Of a DNA stretch of 5,836 bases, positions 1 to 5,758 are shown one piece after another. The DNA lies in contig JASLRP010000396.1 in assembly GCA_030743915.1 (NCBI GenBank), positions 1-5,836 of the forward strand, read 5' to 3'. Positions within the stretch are counted from its first letter, which is position 1. Each line of letters begins with the position of its first letter. The position numbers and the translations under genes were made by a program. Origin of the DNA: SAR202 cluster bacterium (lineage in GTDB: Bacteria > Chloroflexota > Dehalococcoidia > Lucifugimonadales > UBA1123). The notes under the pieces were generated by a model. It was not told the DNA's origin. It made no database searches and saw nothing but the letters and a program-made list of their open reading frames with translations.

Positions 1-404
1 AGGACACCAGCCTCGATCGCCTTATCCGAACCGCCTTTGAGAACATTTCCAAGGATGTCTTTGGGCAGGCTGACAGGGAATCCAACTATGTTCATCGCGA
101 GTATAGGCTTGCCGCCCATGGCGTACACGTCGCTCAGGGCGTTGGCCACAGCTATTTCGCCGAACGCCGTGGGATCATCCACGACAGGAGGGAAAAAGTC
201 CACGGTCTGGATTAACGCCAAATCGTCGTTCATGCGATAGACGGCGGCGTCATCCGCAGTGTTGATTCCGACCAACAGGTTGGGATCGGTTAACGGTGGT
301 AGCTGGCTCAGAACCTGAGCCAGGTCCTCTGGACTAAATTTGGCCGCTCAACCCGCGCAGGACGCGAGTTCCGTCAGGCGGACATGGTCATGAATCTGTG
401 TCAT
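1..404 (-). CDS. selD: Selenide, water dikinase (selenophosphate synthetase) SelD, selenocysteine-containing, 5' part only
   Basis: SelD makes selenophosphate from selenide and ATP, the selenium donor for selenocysteine-tRNA and for selenouridine in tRNA; it is cytosolic. From ATG at 404..402 the frame is open to the window edge except for one TGA at codon 19. The protein around it reads LTELASCAG-U-AAKFSP, which aligns without gaps to E. coli SelD LTQYSHGAG-C17-GCKISP as I recall it. The TGA therefore falls on the catalytic residue, and the essential Lys follows (K22). Family landmarks continue: DDAAVY at 51-56 (metal/ATP-binding Asp), TVDFFPPVVDDP at 67-78, and NALSDVYAMGGKP at 88-100. The second Cys of the E. 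coli motif (C19) is Ala here. About 135 of an expected ~340-350 residues are present; the ATP-binding remainder lies left of the window. The start is supported by GAGGAG at 414..409, four bases upstream. Sec in SelD implies selA, selB and selC elsewhere. A TGA-blind caller would call a truncated gene or a pseudogene. Confidence 0.95.
303..350 (-). promoter_or_regulatory. Candidate bacterial SECIS element downstream of the selD UGA
   Basis: Reading the mRNA from the UGA, two adjacent hairpins follow. The first is GUCC-AGA-GGAC (334..324), starting 13 bases after the UGA with a G in its loop; this is near the spacing of the E. coli fdhF SECIS. The second is CUGGCUCAG-GUU-CUGAGCCAG (323..303), a perfect nine-pair stem with GU in its loop. 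An alternative longer fold pairs UGAG (350..347) with CUCA and CCA with UGG, placing the first hairpin at the tip and the UGA at the base, as in fdhF. The long fold and the second hairpin share bases and exclude each other. A hairpin here with a G/GU loop is what SelB recruitment needs, but which fold is active is inference. Confidence 0.7.
348..350 (-). other. In-frame UGA read as selenocysteine (Sec19 of SelD)
   Basis: The codon at 350..348 on the minus strand is TGA, with SelD-like protein continuing on both sides in the same frame. It occupies the column where SelD proteins carry only Cys or Sec (E. coli Cys17; Sec in human SPS2). Conservation of both the upstream LTELASCAG and downstream AAKFSPEDL stretches argues against a sequencing error or nonsense mutation. 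Confidence 0.93.
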
Positions 405-408
405 CGGG

Positions 409-414
409 CTCCTC
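409..414 (-). promoter_or_regulatory. Shine-Dalgarno site of selD
   Basis: The minus strand reads GAGGAG at 414..409, four bases before the ATG at 404..402. It fixes the selD start upstream of the UGA codon, so the Sec codon lies inside the translated region rather than in a leader. The amidohydrolase gene upstream uses the same GAGGAG sequence. Confidence 0.75.
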
Positions 415-418
415 GTTT

Positions 419-448
419 CGGATAAAATGTTTTATGGATAAGTATCCG
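419..448. repeat. Cluster of small inverted repeats in the amidohydrolase-selD gap
   Basis: Three dyads overlap in 30 bases: ATAAAA-TG-TTTTAT (422-435), GGATA-AG-TATCC (436-447), and the wider pair CGGATA (419-424) with TATCCG (443-448). They share bases, so only some can form at once. They lie between the possible selD -10 and its ribosome binding site, thus in the 5' leader. Candidate roles are a regulator site or an RNA switch; no known motif is recognised, and a terminator is unlikely because the stems are AT-rich with no U-tract. Confidence 0.4.
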
Positions 449-450
449 CC

Positions 451-459
451 AGTATAGCA
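451..459 (-). promoter_or_regulatory. Possible extended -10 promoter for selD
   Basis: The minus strand reads TGC-TATACT at 459..451, an extended -10 (TGn plus a TATAAT-like hexamer). Transcription would start near 444, giving a leader of about 40 bases. No convincing -35 hexamer exists 16-18 bases upstream, since that region is the end of the amidohydrolase gene. selD could equally be read through from the amidohydrolase promoter, as the gap is only 59 bases and has no clear terminator. Confidence 0.4.
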
Positions 460-463
460 GACG

Positions 464-1912
464 TTACATCACAGGATGGCCAGATGGGGCATAGGCGGCC
501 AGCTCGCGGTTTCCAGGCAGAAATTTGGCATTGCCCATGCTTCGCTTCATCTCGCCGTCCTCAATGATGACCTCGCCTCGCTGCATCGTGAACACAGGCT
601 TGCCCAGGACCTCTTTGCCTTCGAACATGGTGAAGTCGGCGATGCAATGTTGGGACTCGGCGCTGAGAGTGTGCGCCACTGACGGGTCAAACAGCACGAT
701 GTCGGCGTCTGATCCGGGTTCGAGGGCGCCTTTTTGCGGGTACAACCCGAAAATCTTGGCCGGATTTTCGCTCATAACCTGAACGAGCCTGGGCAGAGTT
801 ATCCGACCGTTGTTGACGCCCTCTTCGTAGGCGACGCATAGCATCTGCTCGGCCCAATTTCCGCCGAAGCTTGCGTCGAAAATGCTTGCAGGCGCGTCAA
901 CTTCGGACTGGTCTTCGATGACCGCGCTCTGGCCGCCTGTGGATTTTTGGGATTTCTTGAACCCGCAGAAATCGCTGGCGATGGTGTCTATCAGTCTGGA
1001 ATCCAGACCGCGCCACATGGCCTCGTTGTCTTCGCGCTCCCTCAAAGGAGGCCCGATTTTTGCCAGCGGGCCGTGGTCGAGCATTGACTGGTTAGTGAGG
1101 TCGAGGTACTGAGGGCAGGTCTCGCCGAACAGCCTCAATCCATCGCCTTTGAACTTTTCGAGACTGGCCAGAATCTCCCTGGCGCTCAGATGCACAACGT
1201 AGAGCGGGCAGTCAGTTACAGTAGCGTAGGTGGCGGCTCGATTGAATGCCTCGATCTCCAGAATACGCGGTTGAGTGGGCGCGTAGTGTTCTCTTGAAGT
1301 GTGCCCGGCGGCGGTGAAGTTGTCCACCAGGTGGTCGATGCAATACCCATTCTCGGCGTGGACCATCGCTATGCCGCCATCGCGAGACGCCAACTCCATA
1401 GCGCGGAGCATCTTGTCATCCGGCATCATCATGCCTCGACGAGGGTAGGTCATGAACATCTTGAAGGATATGACGCCCATCTCGATAAGCTTTGGCACCT
1501 GGTATTCGACATCGTCGTCGCCGACCAGAATGGCGTGGATGCCAAAGTCCAGATAGGAAGTCTCGTGGGCTTCGTCCAGGAAGCGATTGACTGCGTCCAG
1601 AGTCGTGCCCTCAATTCCAATCGAGCGTTGGTGCTGAATAAAGGGAACGACTGTTGTGATGCCGCCAAAAGCCGCGCTCAGAGAAAATGTCTCAATCCGG
1701 TCGGCGTTGATGGGATGATTGTGGGCGTCGATTATGCCCGGGAAGACGTAGGAGCCGCTGGCGTCTATGGTTCTTTCGGCGGAATCATTGGGTAGATCGT
1801 TCCCCACAGCTTCGATCTTGCCGTCCTTGACCAGCACGTCCTCTCGCGTAACACCGCTGCCTCGGACGACCAGACCGCCCGAAATTATGTAATCAGCTTT
1901 TTGTGAACTCAT
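464..1912 (-). CDS. Dihydropyrimidinase/hydantoinase-like cyclic amidohydrolase
   Basis: The 482-residue protein belongs to the amidohydrolase superfamily and most resembles dihydropyrimidinase/D-hydantoinase, cytosolic enzymes that open cyclic amide or ureide rings with two metal ions. All six metal-ligand positions are present with family spacing: H64 and H66 in IDAHNHP, K151 in SFKMFM (the lysine that is carboxylated), H185 in VHAEN, H241 in VHLSA, and D314 in ASDF. GETCPQYLDLT (263-273) and the C-terminal NPAKIFGLYPQKGALEPGSD (383-402) are typical. Length matches the family (about 460-490). Two departures stand out: the usual SDHC motif reads SDFC, and the following loop (about 317-350) is rich in Ser, Gln and Asp and unlike the usual hydantoinase sequence, so the substrate may not be hydantoin or dihydropyrimidine. 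The start at 1912 is chosen for its GAGGAG site and because homology begins there; extension to 2077 would run through the promoter region into the next gene. It is transcribed divergently from the MBL gene. Confidence 0.9.
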   Translation of the reverse strand: MSSQKADYIISGGLVVRGSGVTREDVLVKDGKIEAVGNDLPNDSAERTIDASGSYVFPGIIDAHNHPINADRIETFSLSAAFGGITTVVPFIQHQRSIGIEGTTLDAVNRFLDEAHETSYLDFGIHAILVGDDDVEYQVPKLIEMGVISFKMFMTYPRRGMMMPDDKMLRAMELASRDGGIAMVHAENGYCIDHLVDNFTAAGHTSREHYAPTQPRILEIEAFNRAATYATVTDCPLYVVHLSAREILASLEKFKGDGLRLFGETCPQYLDLTNQSMLDHGPLAKIGPPLREREDNEAMWRGLDSRLIDTIASDFCGFKKSQKSTGGQSAVIEDQSEVDAPASIFDASFGGNWAEQMLCVAYEEGVNNGRITLPRLVQVMSENPAKIFGLYPQKGALEPGSDADIVLFDPSVAHTLSAESQHCIADFTMFEGKEVLGKPVFTMQRGEVIIEDGEMKRSMGNAKFLPGNRELAAYAPSGHPVM

Positions 1913-1918
1913 TCGACT

Positions 1919-1924
1919 CTCCTC
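1919..1924 (-). promoter_or_regulatory. Shine-Dalgarno site that sets the amidohydrolase start
   Basis: The minus strand reads GAGGAG at 1924..1919, six bases before the ATG at 1912..1910. It supports the 482-residue form over the 537-residue form, whose extra N-terminus has no counterpart in the family. Confidence 0.8.
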
Positions 1925-1943
1925 GTTGGATGTTGTCGCGAGT

Positions 1944-1971
1944 ATGATAACTGTCAGTTTCTGAGTGTCAA
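1944..1971 (-). promoter_or_regulatory. Sigma70-type promoter for the amidohydrolase gene
   Basis: On the minus strand a perfect -35 TTGACA (1971..1966) is followed after 16 bases by TATCAT (1949..1944), five of six matches to TATAAT. Transcription would begin near 1937, leaving a leader of about 25 bases that carries the GAGGAG site. An alternative -10, CATACT, lies three bases further on with a 19-base spacer. Confidence 0.65.
1949..1959. promoter_or_regulatory. Operator candidate: 11-base palindrome in the leftward promoter
   Basis: AACTG-T-CAGTT is a perfect inverted repeat with five-base arms. It sits within the spacer of the leftward promoter and overlaps the edge of its -10, where a bound repressor would block RNA polymerase. 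It is about 25 bases upstream of the rightward -35. No regulator gene is in the window, so the binding protein is unknown. Confidence 0.35.
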
Positions 1972-1982
1972 GCGCGGCGAGA

Positions 1983-2011
1983 TTGAACCTGCCGCACGGT
2001 GACGTTAGAAT
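1983..2011 (+). promoter_or_regulatory. Sigma70-type promoter for the rightward five-gene operon
   Basis: TTGAAC (1983-1988), a 17-base spacer and TAGAAT (2006-2011) make a well-spaced sigma70-like promoter. Transcription would start near 2018, about 48 bases before the MBL start. It is divergent from the amidohydrolase promoter, with the two -35 elements only 11 bases apart, so one regulator could control both. Confidence 0.65.
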
Positions 2012-2065
2012 ATGGGCCACGTCGATCATCCAGTTTGAAAAGCGACAGCAGCGCCGGAGTATGTT

Positions 2066-2875
2066 ATGCCAGATCATTCACTCACCATCGGAAACGTAGA
2101 ACTCGTGTCATTGACCGACGGAGGTATGGGTCCGCCCCCCACCGACGTATTCCCTGACAGCACAATGGACGCCTGGAAATCCGATTTCCCCGATCTCTTG
2201 GACGCAGACGGAAATATAAGGCTCAGGATAGGGTCGCTCGCGGTTCGTTCGAGCGGGAAGTTGATTATCGTTGACACTGGCATGCAGTTCCCGGATTCCA
2301 GTGGCACGATGTTGACAGACATGGCCGAGAAGGGCGTTGATCGCGAGGCCGTTAATCTGGTGGTCACAACGCATTTGCATCCCGACCACGTTGGTTGGAA
2401 CCTGACCAATGGTGAACCAACGTTCCCGAATGCCCGGTATCTGATGCCCAAGTCTGATTGGGATTACTGGACCCAACCCGATGTTCTCGCCGAAGCTGCC
2501 CATATTCAAGAACAGGTCATGCCATTGCAGGGTCTGAACATCGCAGACCTGATGGAGGATGACTACCGGATCACCGATGATCTGACCACAGTCTCCACAC
2601 CAGGGCACACTCCCGGCCATATATCCATCGTGATCGTGTCCAATGGGGAGCGCGGATTCATTCTGGGCGATGTTGCTCACAGCCCGGCTCAAGCCCATCA
2701 AACGGACTGGAACGCAGGCTTCGACATGGACGGAGAGACTGCTCGCAAGACCCGTCACGCGACCTTCGATCAACTGGAAGCCGACGGCTCGCTGGTGGCG
2801 TCCGGGCACTACCCAGCGCCTGGGTTCGGCAGGTTCGTTCGTGACGCTGGTCGCCGAATCTGGCAGGGAGTCTGA
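2066..2875 (+). CDS. MBL-fold metallo-hydrolase (lactonase-like)
   Basis: The 269-residue protein carries the full metallo-beta-lactamase metal signature: THLHPDH at 102-108 (ligands H103, H105, D107, H108), PGHTPGH at 179-185 (H185), GDVAH at 201-205 (bridging D202), and SGHYP at 246-250 (H248). This HxHxDH...H...D...H layout is that of the AHL-lactonase branch, which opens lactones or esters, so ring or ester hydrolysis is likely. Substrate identity is not visible, and calling it a quorum-quenching lactonase would overreach. There is no signal peptide, so it is probably cytosolic. The ATG at 2066 has GGAG at 2056-2059, six bases upstream; an ATG at 2061 is out of frame. It is first in a probable operon behind the promoter at 1983-2011, and the split-barrel gene follows after 26 bases. 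Confidence 0.9.
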   Translation: MPDHSLTIGNVELVSLTDGGMGPPPTDVFPDSTMDAWKSDFPDLLDADGNIRLRIGSLAVRSSGKLIIVDTGMQFPDSSGTMLTDMAEKGVDREAVNLVVTTHLHPDHVGWNLTNGEPTFPNARYLMPKSDWDYWTQPDVLAEAAHIQEQVMPLQGLNIADLMEDDYRITDDLTTVSTPGHTPGHISIVIVSNGERGFILGDVAHSPAQAHQTDWNAGFDMDGETARKTRHATFDQLEADGSLVASGHYPAPGFGRFVRDAGRRIWQGV

Positions 2876-2901
2876 TTCCGGGCCTGGCACGTATCATATC
2901 A

Positions 2902-3363
2902 ATGGAAGAGAACGAAGCCCGTTTCATCGGCAGACAGAAGGTCGCGCATCTGGCGTCTGCTGATGGGACTGCCGCGCCCCACGTCGTGCCCATATGTTTC
3001 GTGCTGGAAGCAGGAATAATCTACACGGCAATAGACGCCAAACCGAAGCGGGTTGATGCTCGCGGATTGCGACGCGTCCGAAACATCCTGGAGAATCCGC
3101 AGGTGGCGCTGGTGTTTGATCGGTACGTCGAGGACTGGGGCCGGATCGGCTATGTGATGGTGATGGGGCGGGGAACATTGACGGAAGACGAGAACGAGAG
3201 GCTGATGGCCGAACGTGCCCTGCGCGATAAGTATCCGCAGTACCACGAGATGCTGCCCGTGGGATGCCCGGTCATCAGGATAACACCATCGCGGGTCGTT
3301 TCATGGGGAAACCTCGACCCTGACGATAAAGTGGCGCCTGGCCATACCTCCTCGTCATCATGA
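2902..3363 (+). CDS. Split-barrel (PPOX-class) protein, probably F420-dependent, Rv0121-like
   Basis: The 153-residue protein has the FMN/F420-binding split beta-barrel fold typical of pyridoxamine-5'-phosphate-oxidase-like enzymes. Supporting segments are VAHLASADGTAAPHVVPICF (14-33, first barrel strands), AIDAKPKR (43-50, basic cofactor-phosphate region), RNILENPQVALVFDRY (60-75) and EDWGRIGYVMVMGRGTL (77-93). The KPKR, NPxVALxxDxY and DW run matches the actinobacterial Rv0121-type family (TIGR03668) as I recall it, a group annotated as probable F420-dependent oxidoreductases. F420 versus FMN use cannot be settled from sequence. No ribosome binding site precedes the ATG at 2902; translation may follow from the MBL gene 26 bases upstream, although GGGAG at 2866-2870 leaves room for an atypical earlier start. 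The C-terminus ends in four serines, and its TGA stop overlaps the next gene's ATG. Confidence 0.85.
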   Translation: MEENEARFIGRQKVAHLASADGTAAPHVVPICFVLEAGIIYTAIDAKPKRVDARGLRRVRNILENPQVALVFDRYVEDWGRIGYVMVMGRGTLTEDENERLMAERALRDKYPQYHEMLPVGCPVIRITPSRVVSWGNLDPDDKVAPGHTSSSS

Positions 3364-4007
3364 GAGTCTCCTGGGCGATGGCTCTTATGATCGCGGCGTT
3401 GGCGGCGACCGTTGCTTGTTCCGGTAGTCCCGACGTGCCCAACGAGATAAGGGCCCTGGCCGAATTGGACAGGGGCTTGCAATTGCAGGAAGCGGGCAAC
3501 TTCCAGAAGGCGCTTGAAGCATACGATGCTGCCGTGAATCTAGACCCGCAACTGGCCGAGGCATACGCTCGACGGGGCGATGTGTTCATCCAATATTCGG
3601 ATATGAATGGCGCTCTGGAGCAGATTAACCAGGCATTGAATCTGGACCCGGAACTGGCAATCGCATACAACTATCGGGGCCTCATAATGGCGACGGGCAA
3701 CGATGTTGACGGAGCGCTACTGGATTTCTCAGAAGCGATCAGGCTCAACCCGAACCTGGTTGAGGCGTACCTGAATCGCGGGAGGCTATTCATCGAGCAA
3801 CAGGACCTCGAATCAGCGATTGACGACCTGGATTCGGCTGTGGAATTGGAACCTATGTCTCCAAACCTGTTCCTCAACCGGGGCAGGTTACATATGCTGG
3901 TAGGGAACCTGGACCAGGCGGCTGCCGACCTGGAGCAGGTGCTGGCGATCACGCAAGAAGAAGTCTATGTTGTCGCGGCAAAAGAGTTGTTGGCTTTGAT
4001 TCAATAG
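3360..4007 (+). CDS. TPR-repeat lipoprotein
   Basis: The 215-residue protein starts with a hydrophobic export signal (residues 4-19) ending in ATVAC; C20 fits a relaxed lipobox (Thr at -3 is not ideal), so it is probably lipid-anchored outside the membrane. Five consecutive tetratricopeptide repeats follow at about 32-65, 66-99, 100-133, 134-167 and 168-200. The A-x-x-Y/L-x-x-R-G spacing and the LDP, LNP and LEP repeat ends are clear. TPR domains form a helical scaffold for protein partners; no catalytic domain is present. The ATG overlaps the preceding stop as ATGA. The bases before it, ACCTCCT (3346-3352), are the reverse of a ribosome binding site, so translation likely depends on reinitiation from the split-barrel gene. 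The link between a surface scaffold and cytosolic enzymes is unexplained. Confidence 0.88.
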   Translation: MRVSWAMALMIAALAATVACSGSPDVPNEIRALAELDRGLQLQEAGNFQKALEAYDAAVNLDPQLAEAYARRGDVFIQYSDMNGALEQINQALNLDPELAIAYNYRGLIMATGNDVDGALLDFSEAIRLNPNLVEAYLNRGRLFIEQQDLESAIDDLDSAVELEPMSPNLFLNRGRLHMLVGNLDQAAADLEQVLAITQEEVYVVAAKELLALIQ

Positions 4008-4055
4008 GCGATTGGCCCCCTCCGTCGATTACGAGCAGAGAGTAGGCGATCAGAC

Positions 4056-5318
4056 TTGGCGCAGTACGCGAAAATTCTGAGGATCCCAGACGCCTGGCAA
4101 GGTGCCGTTCGCGCCAGCGACATCCTCTGGCTTGCCGTAATGTCCTTGATGCTGTCCCTGGCACTGCTGACGTTTTCCAGTTATGTCGCCGCGTTGCCAT
4201 TGATACGGGAGGAGTGGGGACTCTCCAACACTCAGGCTGGGGCGATATTCTCGGCGTATCTGGCGGGGTACGCAGTGTCAGCCCTGTTCGTAATCCCGCT
4301 GACAGACCGAATTGCGCCCGCAACAGTTTTCACTGTGTCAGCAGTGGTCACGGTGAGCGCCAGTATCGCGTTCCCGCTGATCGCCAATGACATGTACACC
4401 GCGTCTTTGTTGCGGGTGTTCTCCGGATTGGGGCTGGTCGGGATTTATATGCCGGGATTGCGCATCATATCTGAACGTTTCTCCTCTGGAGGCCGGGGAG
4501 CGGCAATGGGCTTCTACGTCACCGCGTTTTATGGCGCAAATGCGATTTCGCTGTCCCTGACCGGAGCATTGATGGCCCGGTTCGAGTGGCGCGACGCGTT
4601 CACAGTGCTGGCGTTGATCTCGGCCCTCAGCATCCCATTGGCCTATTTCGCAACCAGGAATGAAAAGGCCAGAAGGCTCTCAACTTCGACAGGTCTGCTG
4701 AATCTGAAGGTCATTCGAAATAGGACCGCCGGAGCCTACATGCTAGGTTACTCTTTCCATGCTATGGAGTTGTACGCTGTCAGGGTGTGGCTGCCGGGGC
4801 TACTGGCGGCGGTGCTGATTGCCAACGGAGAGGGGACCAACGAAGCCACGGTGAAGGCTGCAACAGTAGGCGGCCTCGCGCTGGCGGCAGGCTCGGTGGG
4901 GCCGATTATCGGGGGCGCGATTTCGGATCGTCTTGGCAGAGCGCAGACTGCCGCCGCGATATTCGCTCTTAGCGGACTGTGCTCCTGGATCATTGGCTGG
5001 GCCGGAGGATTTCCGTGGCCGGTTGTGGTCGGGATTTCGGTCGTGTATGGCTGGGCAATATCTGCCGATTCTTCGATTTACTCCACGGCAATCACCGAAT
5101 CGGCAAGTGTGGAAGACCTGGGCTCGACGATGGCATTGCAGGCGTTCCTCGGATTCATGAGCGGTGTGGTCGGACCGGTGTTGGTGGGCGGGGTCTTAGA
5201 TATCTTCCCGGAAAACCTGGAGTGGAAGATGGCGTTCTCGGCTGTGGGAATAATGGCCGTCGTGTCGATTCCAGTCCTGCTCAAGGCAGGCGACCCGAAA
5301 CGAACACCGAAAACTTGA
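4056..5318 (+). CDS. MFS transporter, 12 transmembrane helices
   Basis: The 420-residue integral membrane protein has 12 hydrophobic helices, at roughly 21-45, 60-82, 89-110, 114-137, 150-174, 180-200, 226-255, 266-289, 296-316, 319-340, 355-382 and 391-411, with a basic central loop (200-225). The loop after helix 8 has the classic major-facilitator motif GGAISDRLGR (286-295); the matching loop after helix 2 is degenerate, TDRIAPATVF (83-92). R120 and the GLGLVGIYMPG run (124-134) suit helix 4. It moves a small solute by secondary transport; direction and substrate are unknown. The start is TTG at 4056, with weak AGTAGG at 4041-4046. The first in-frame ATG (codon 29) would cut into helix 1, so TTG is preferred. 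It lies 48 bases after the TPR gene and 15 bases before the SnoaL-like gene, so it is probably co-transcribed. Confidence 0.88.
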   Translation: MAQYAKILRIPDAWQGAVRASDILWLAVMSLMLSLALLTFSSYVAALPLIREEWGLSNTQAGAIFSAYLAGYAVSALFVIPLTDRIAPATVFTVSAVVTVSASIAFPLIANDMYTASLLRVFSGLGLVGIYMPGLRIISERFSSGGRGAAMGFYVTAFYGANAISLSLTGALMARFEWRDAFTVLALISALSIPLAYFATRNEKARRLSTSTGLLNLKVIRNRTAGAYMLGYSFHAMELYAVRVWLPGLLAAVLIANGEGTNEATVKAATVGGLALAAGSVGPIIGGAISDRLGRAQTAAAIFALSGLCSWIIGWAGGFPWPVVVGISVVYGWAISADSSIYSTAITESASVEDLGSTMALQAFLGFMSGVVGPVLVGGVLDIFPENLEWKMAFSAVGIMAVVSIPVLLKAGDPKRTPKT

Positions 5319-5322
5319 ACCC

Positions 5323-5328
5323 AGGAGG
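5323..5328 (+). promoter_or_regulatory. Strong Shine-Dalgarno site deciding a GTG start
   Basis: AGGAGG, the best ribosome binding site in the window, lies five bases before GTG at 5334. The ATG at 5332 is in another frame that does not encode the SnoaL-like protein, so the gene starts at GTG. Confidence 0.8.
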
Positions 5329-5333
5329 GTGAT

Positions 5334-5741
5334 GTGTCTCTAGAAGAGCAAAAAGCTATCGTCGAGAAGTTCTGGGACTGCTTCAACCTAGCACGCTCCC
5401 AGGATGCTGTTGCGATGATGGCCGAAGACGCCGAATTCATCGTCACGGGGACGACTCCTTTGTCGGGCACAAAGTCAGGCAGTAGGGCGGTCCAAGAACA
5501 CTTCGACCGGTTCGGCTCTTTCTTGGAGCCTGGAGCGCGTATGGACGTTTTGAATCTTGTGGGCGAGGCGGACACGGTTGTGTGTCTCTCCCGAGGCAGG
5601 ATGCGAGGTCGGACGGGGTTAGATTACAACCTGTTGTATGCCTTTGTGTTCGAGTTCTCCGATGGCCTCATACAGCGCGTCACCGAGTACCTGGACACTT
5701 CGGCGGTCGAGACTGCGTTGTTTGGCAAAACGATTTCCTGA
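5334..5741 (+). CDS. SnoaL/NTF2-like small protein
   Basis: The 135-residue protein fits the SnoaL-like branch of the NTF2 cone fold: an N-terminal helix pair (EEQKAIVEKFWDCFNLARSQ, 4-23), the acidic strand MMAEDAEFIVTG (28-39), TPLSGTKSGSRAVQEHFDRF (41-60), and the closing strand VFEFSDGLIQRVTEYLDTSA (105-124), whose EYLDT ending is typical. The family covers small cyclases, isomerases, hydrolases and non-enzymatic ligand binders, so chemistry cannot be assigned. Acidic residues D32 and E34 and the C-terminal E118/D121 are possible pocket residues. No signal peptide is seen. It starts at GTG and sits 15 bases after the transporter, last in the apparent operon. Confidence 0.82.
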   Translation: MSLEEQKAIVEKFWDCFNLARSQDAVAMMAEDAEFIVTGTTPLSGTKSGSRAVQEHFDRFGSFLEPGARMDVLNLVGEADTVVCLSRGRMRGRTGLDYNLLYAFVFEFSDGLIQRVTEYLDTSAVETALFGKTIS

Positions 5742-5758
5742 ATTGACCTTCCCGTTGT

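Noticed and set aside
37..240. A 67-residue plus-strand open frame
   Set aside because: It is antisense to selD, which is clear from homology.
303..323. The nine-pair stem as a transcription terminator
   Set aside because: It lies inside the selD coding frame and has no U-tract; a recoding role fits better.
348..350. The TGA in selD as a pseudogene-making nonsense mutation
   Set aside because: It sits exactly at the Cys/Sec catalytic column, the protein is conserved on both sides, and hairpins follow at SECIS spacing.
1301..1795. A 164-residue open frame on the plus strand
   Set aside because: It is antisense to the amidohydrolase, with no ribosome binding site and no recognisable domain.
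1913..2077. A 55-residue N-terminal extension of the amidohydrolase starting at 2077
   Set aside because: It overlaps the rightward gene start and both promoters, lacks family similarity, and the ATG at 1912 has a good GAGGAG site.
2066..2875. Calling the MBL protein a quorum-quenching AHL lactonase
   Set aside because: The metal motif is shared by many hydrolases with other substrates, and nothing nearby points to quorum sensing.
2108..2890. A 260-residue open frame on the minus strand
   Set aside because: It lies opposite the MBL gene, whose catalytic motifs are unmistakable. The antisense protein shows no domain and is a codon-bias shadow.
4005..4050. Direct repeat TAGGCGAT (4005-4012 and 4043-4050) flanking the TPR-MFS gap
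   Set aside because: Eight bases repeated once may be chance; the first copy includes the TPR stop codon, and there is no mobile element between them.
5078..5575. A 165-residue open frame on the minus strand across the MFS-SnoaL junction
   Set aside because: It spans two well-supported plus-strand genes, has low-complexity composition and resembles no family I know.
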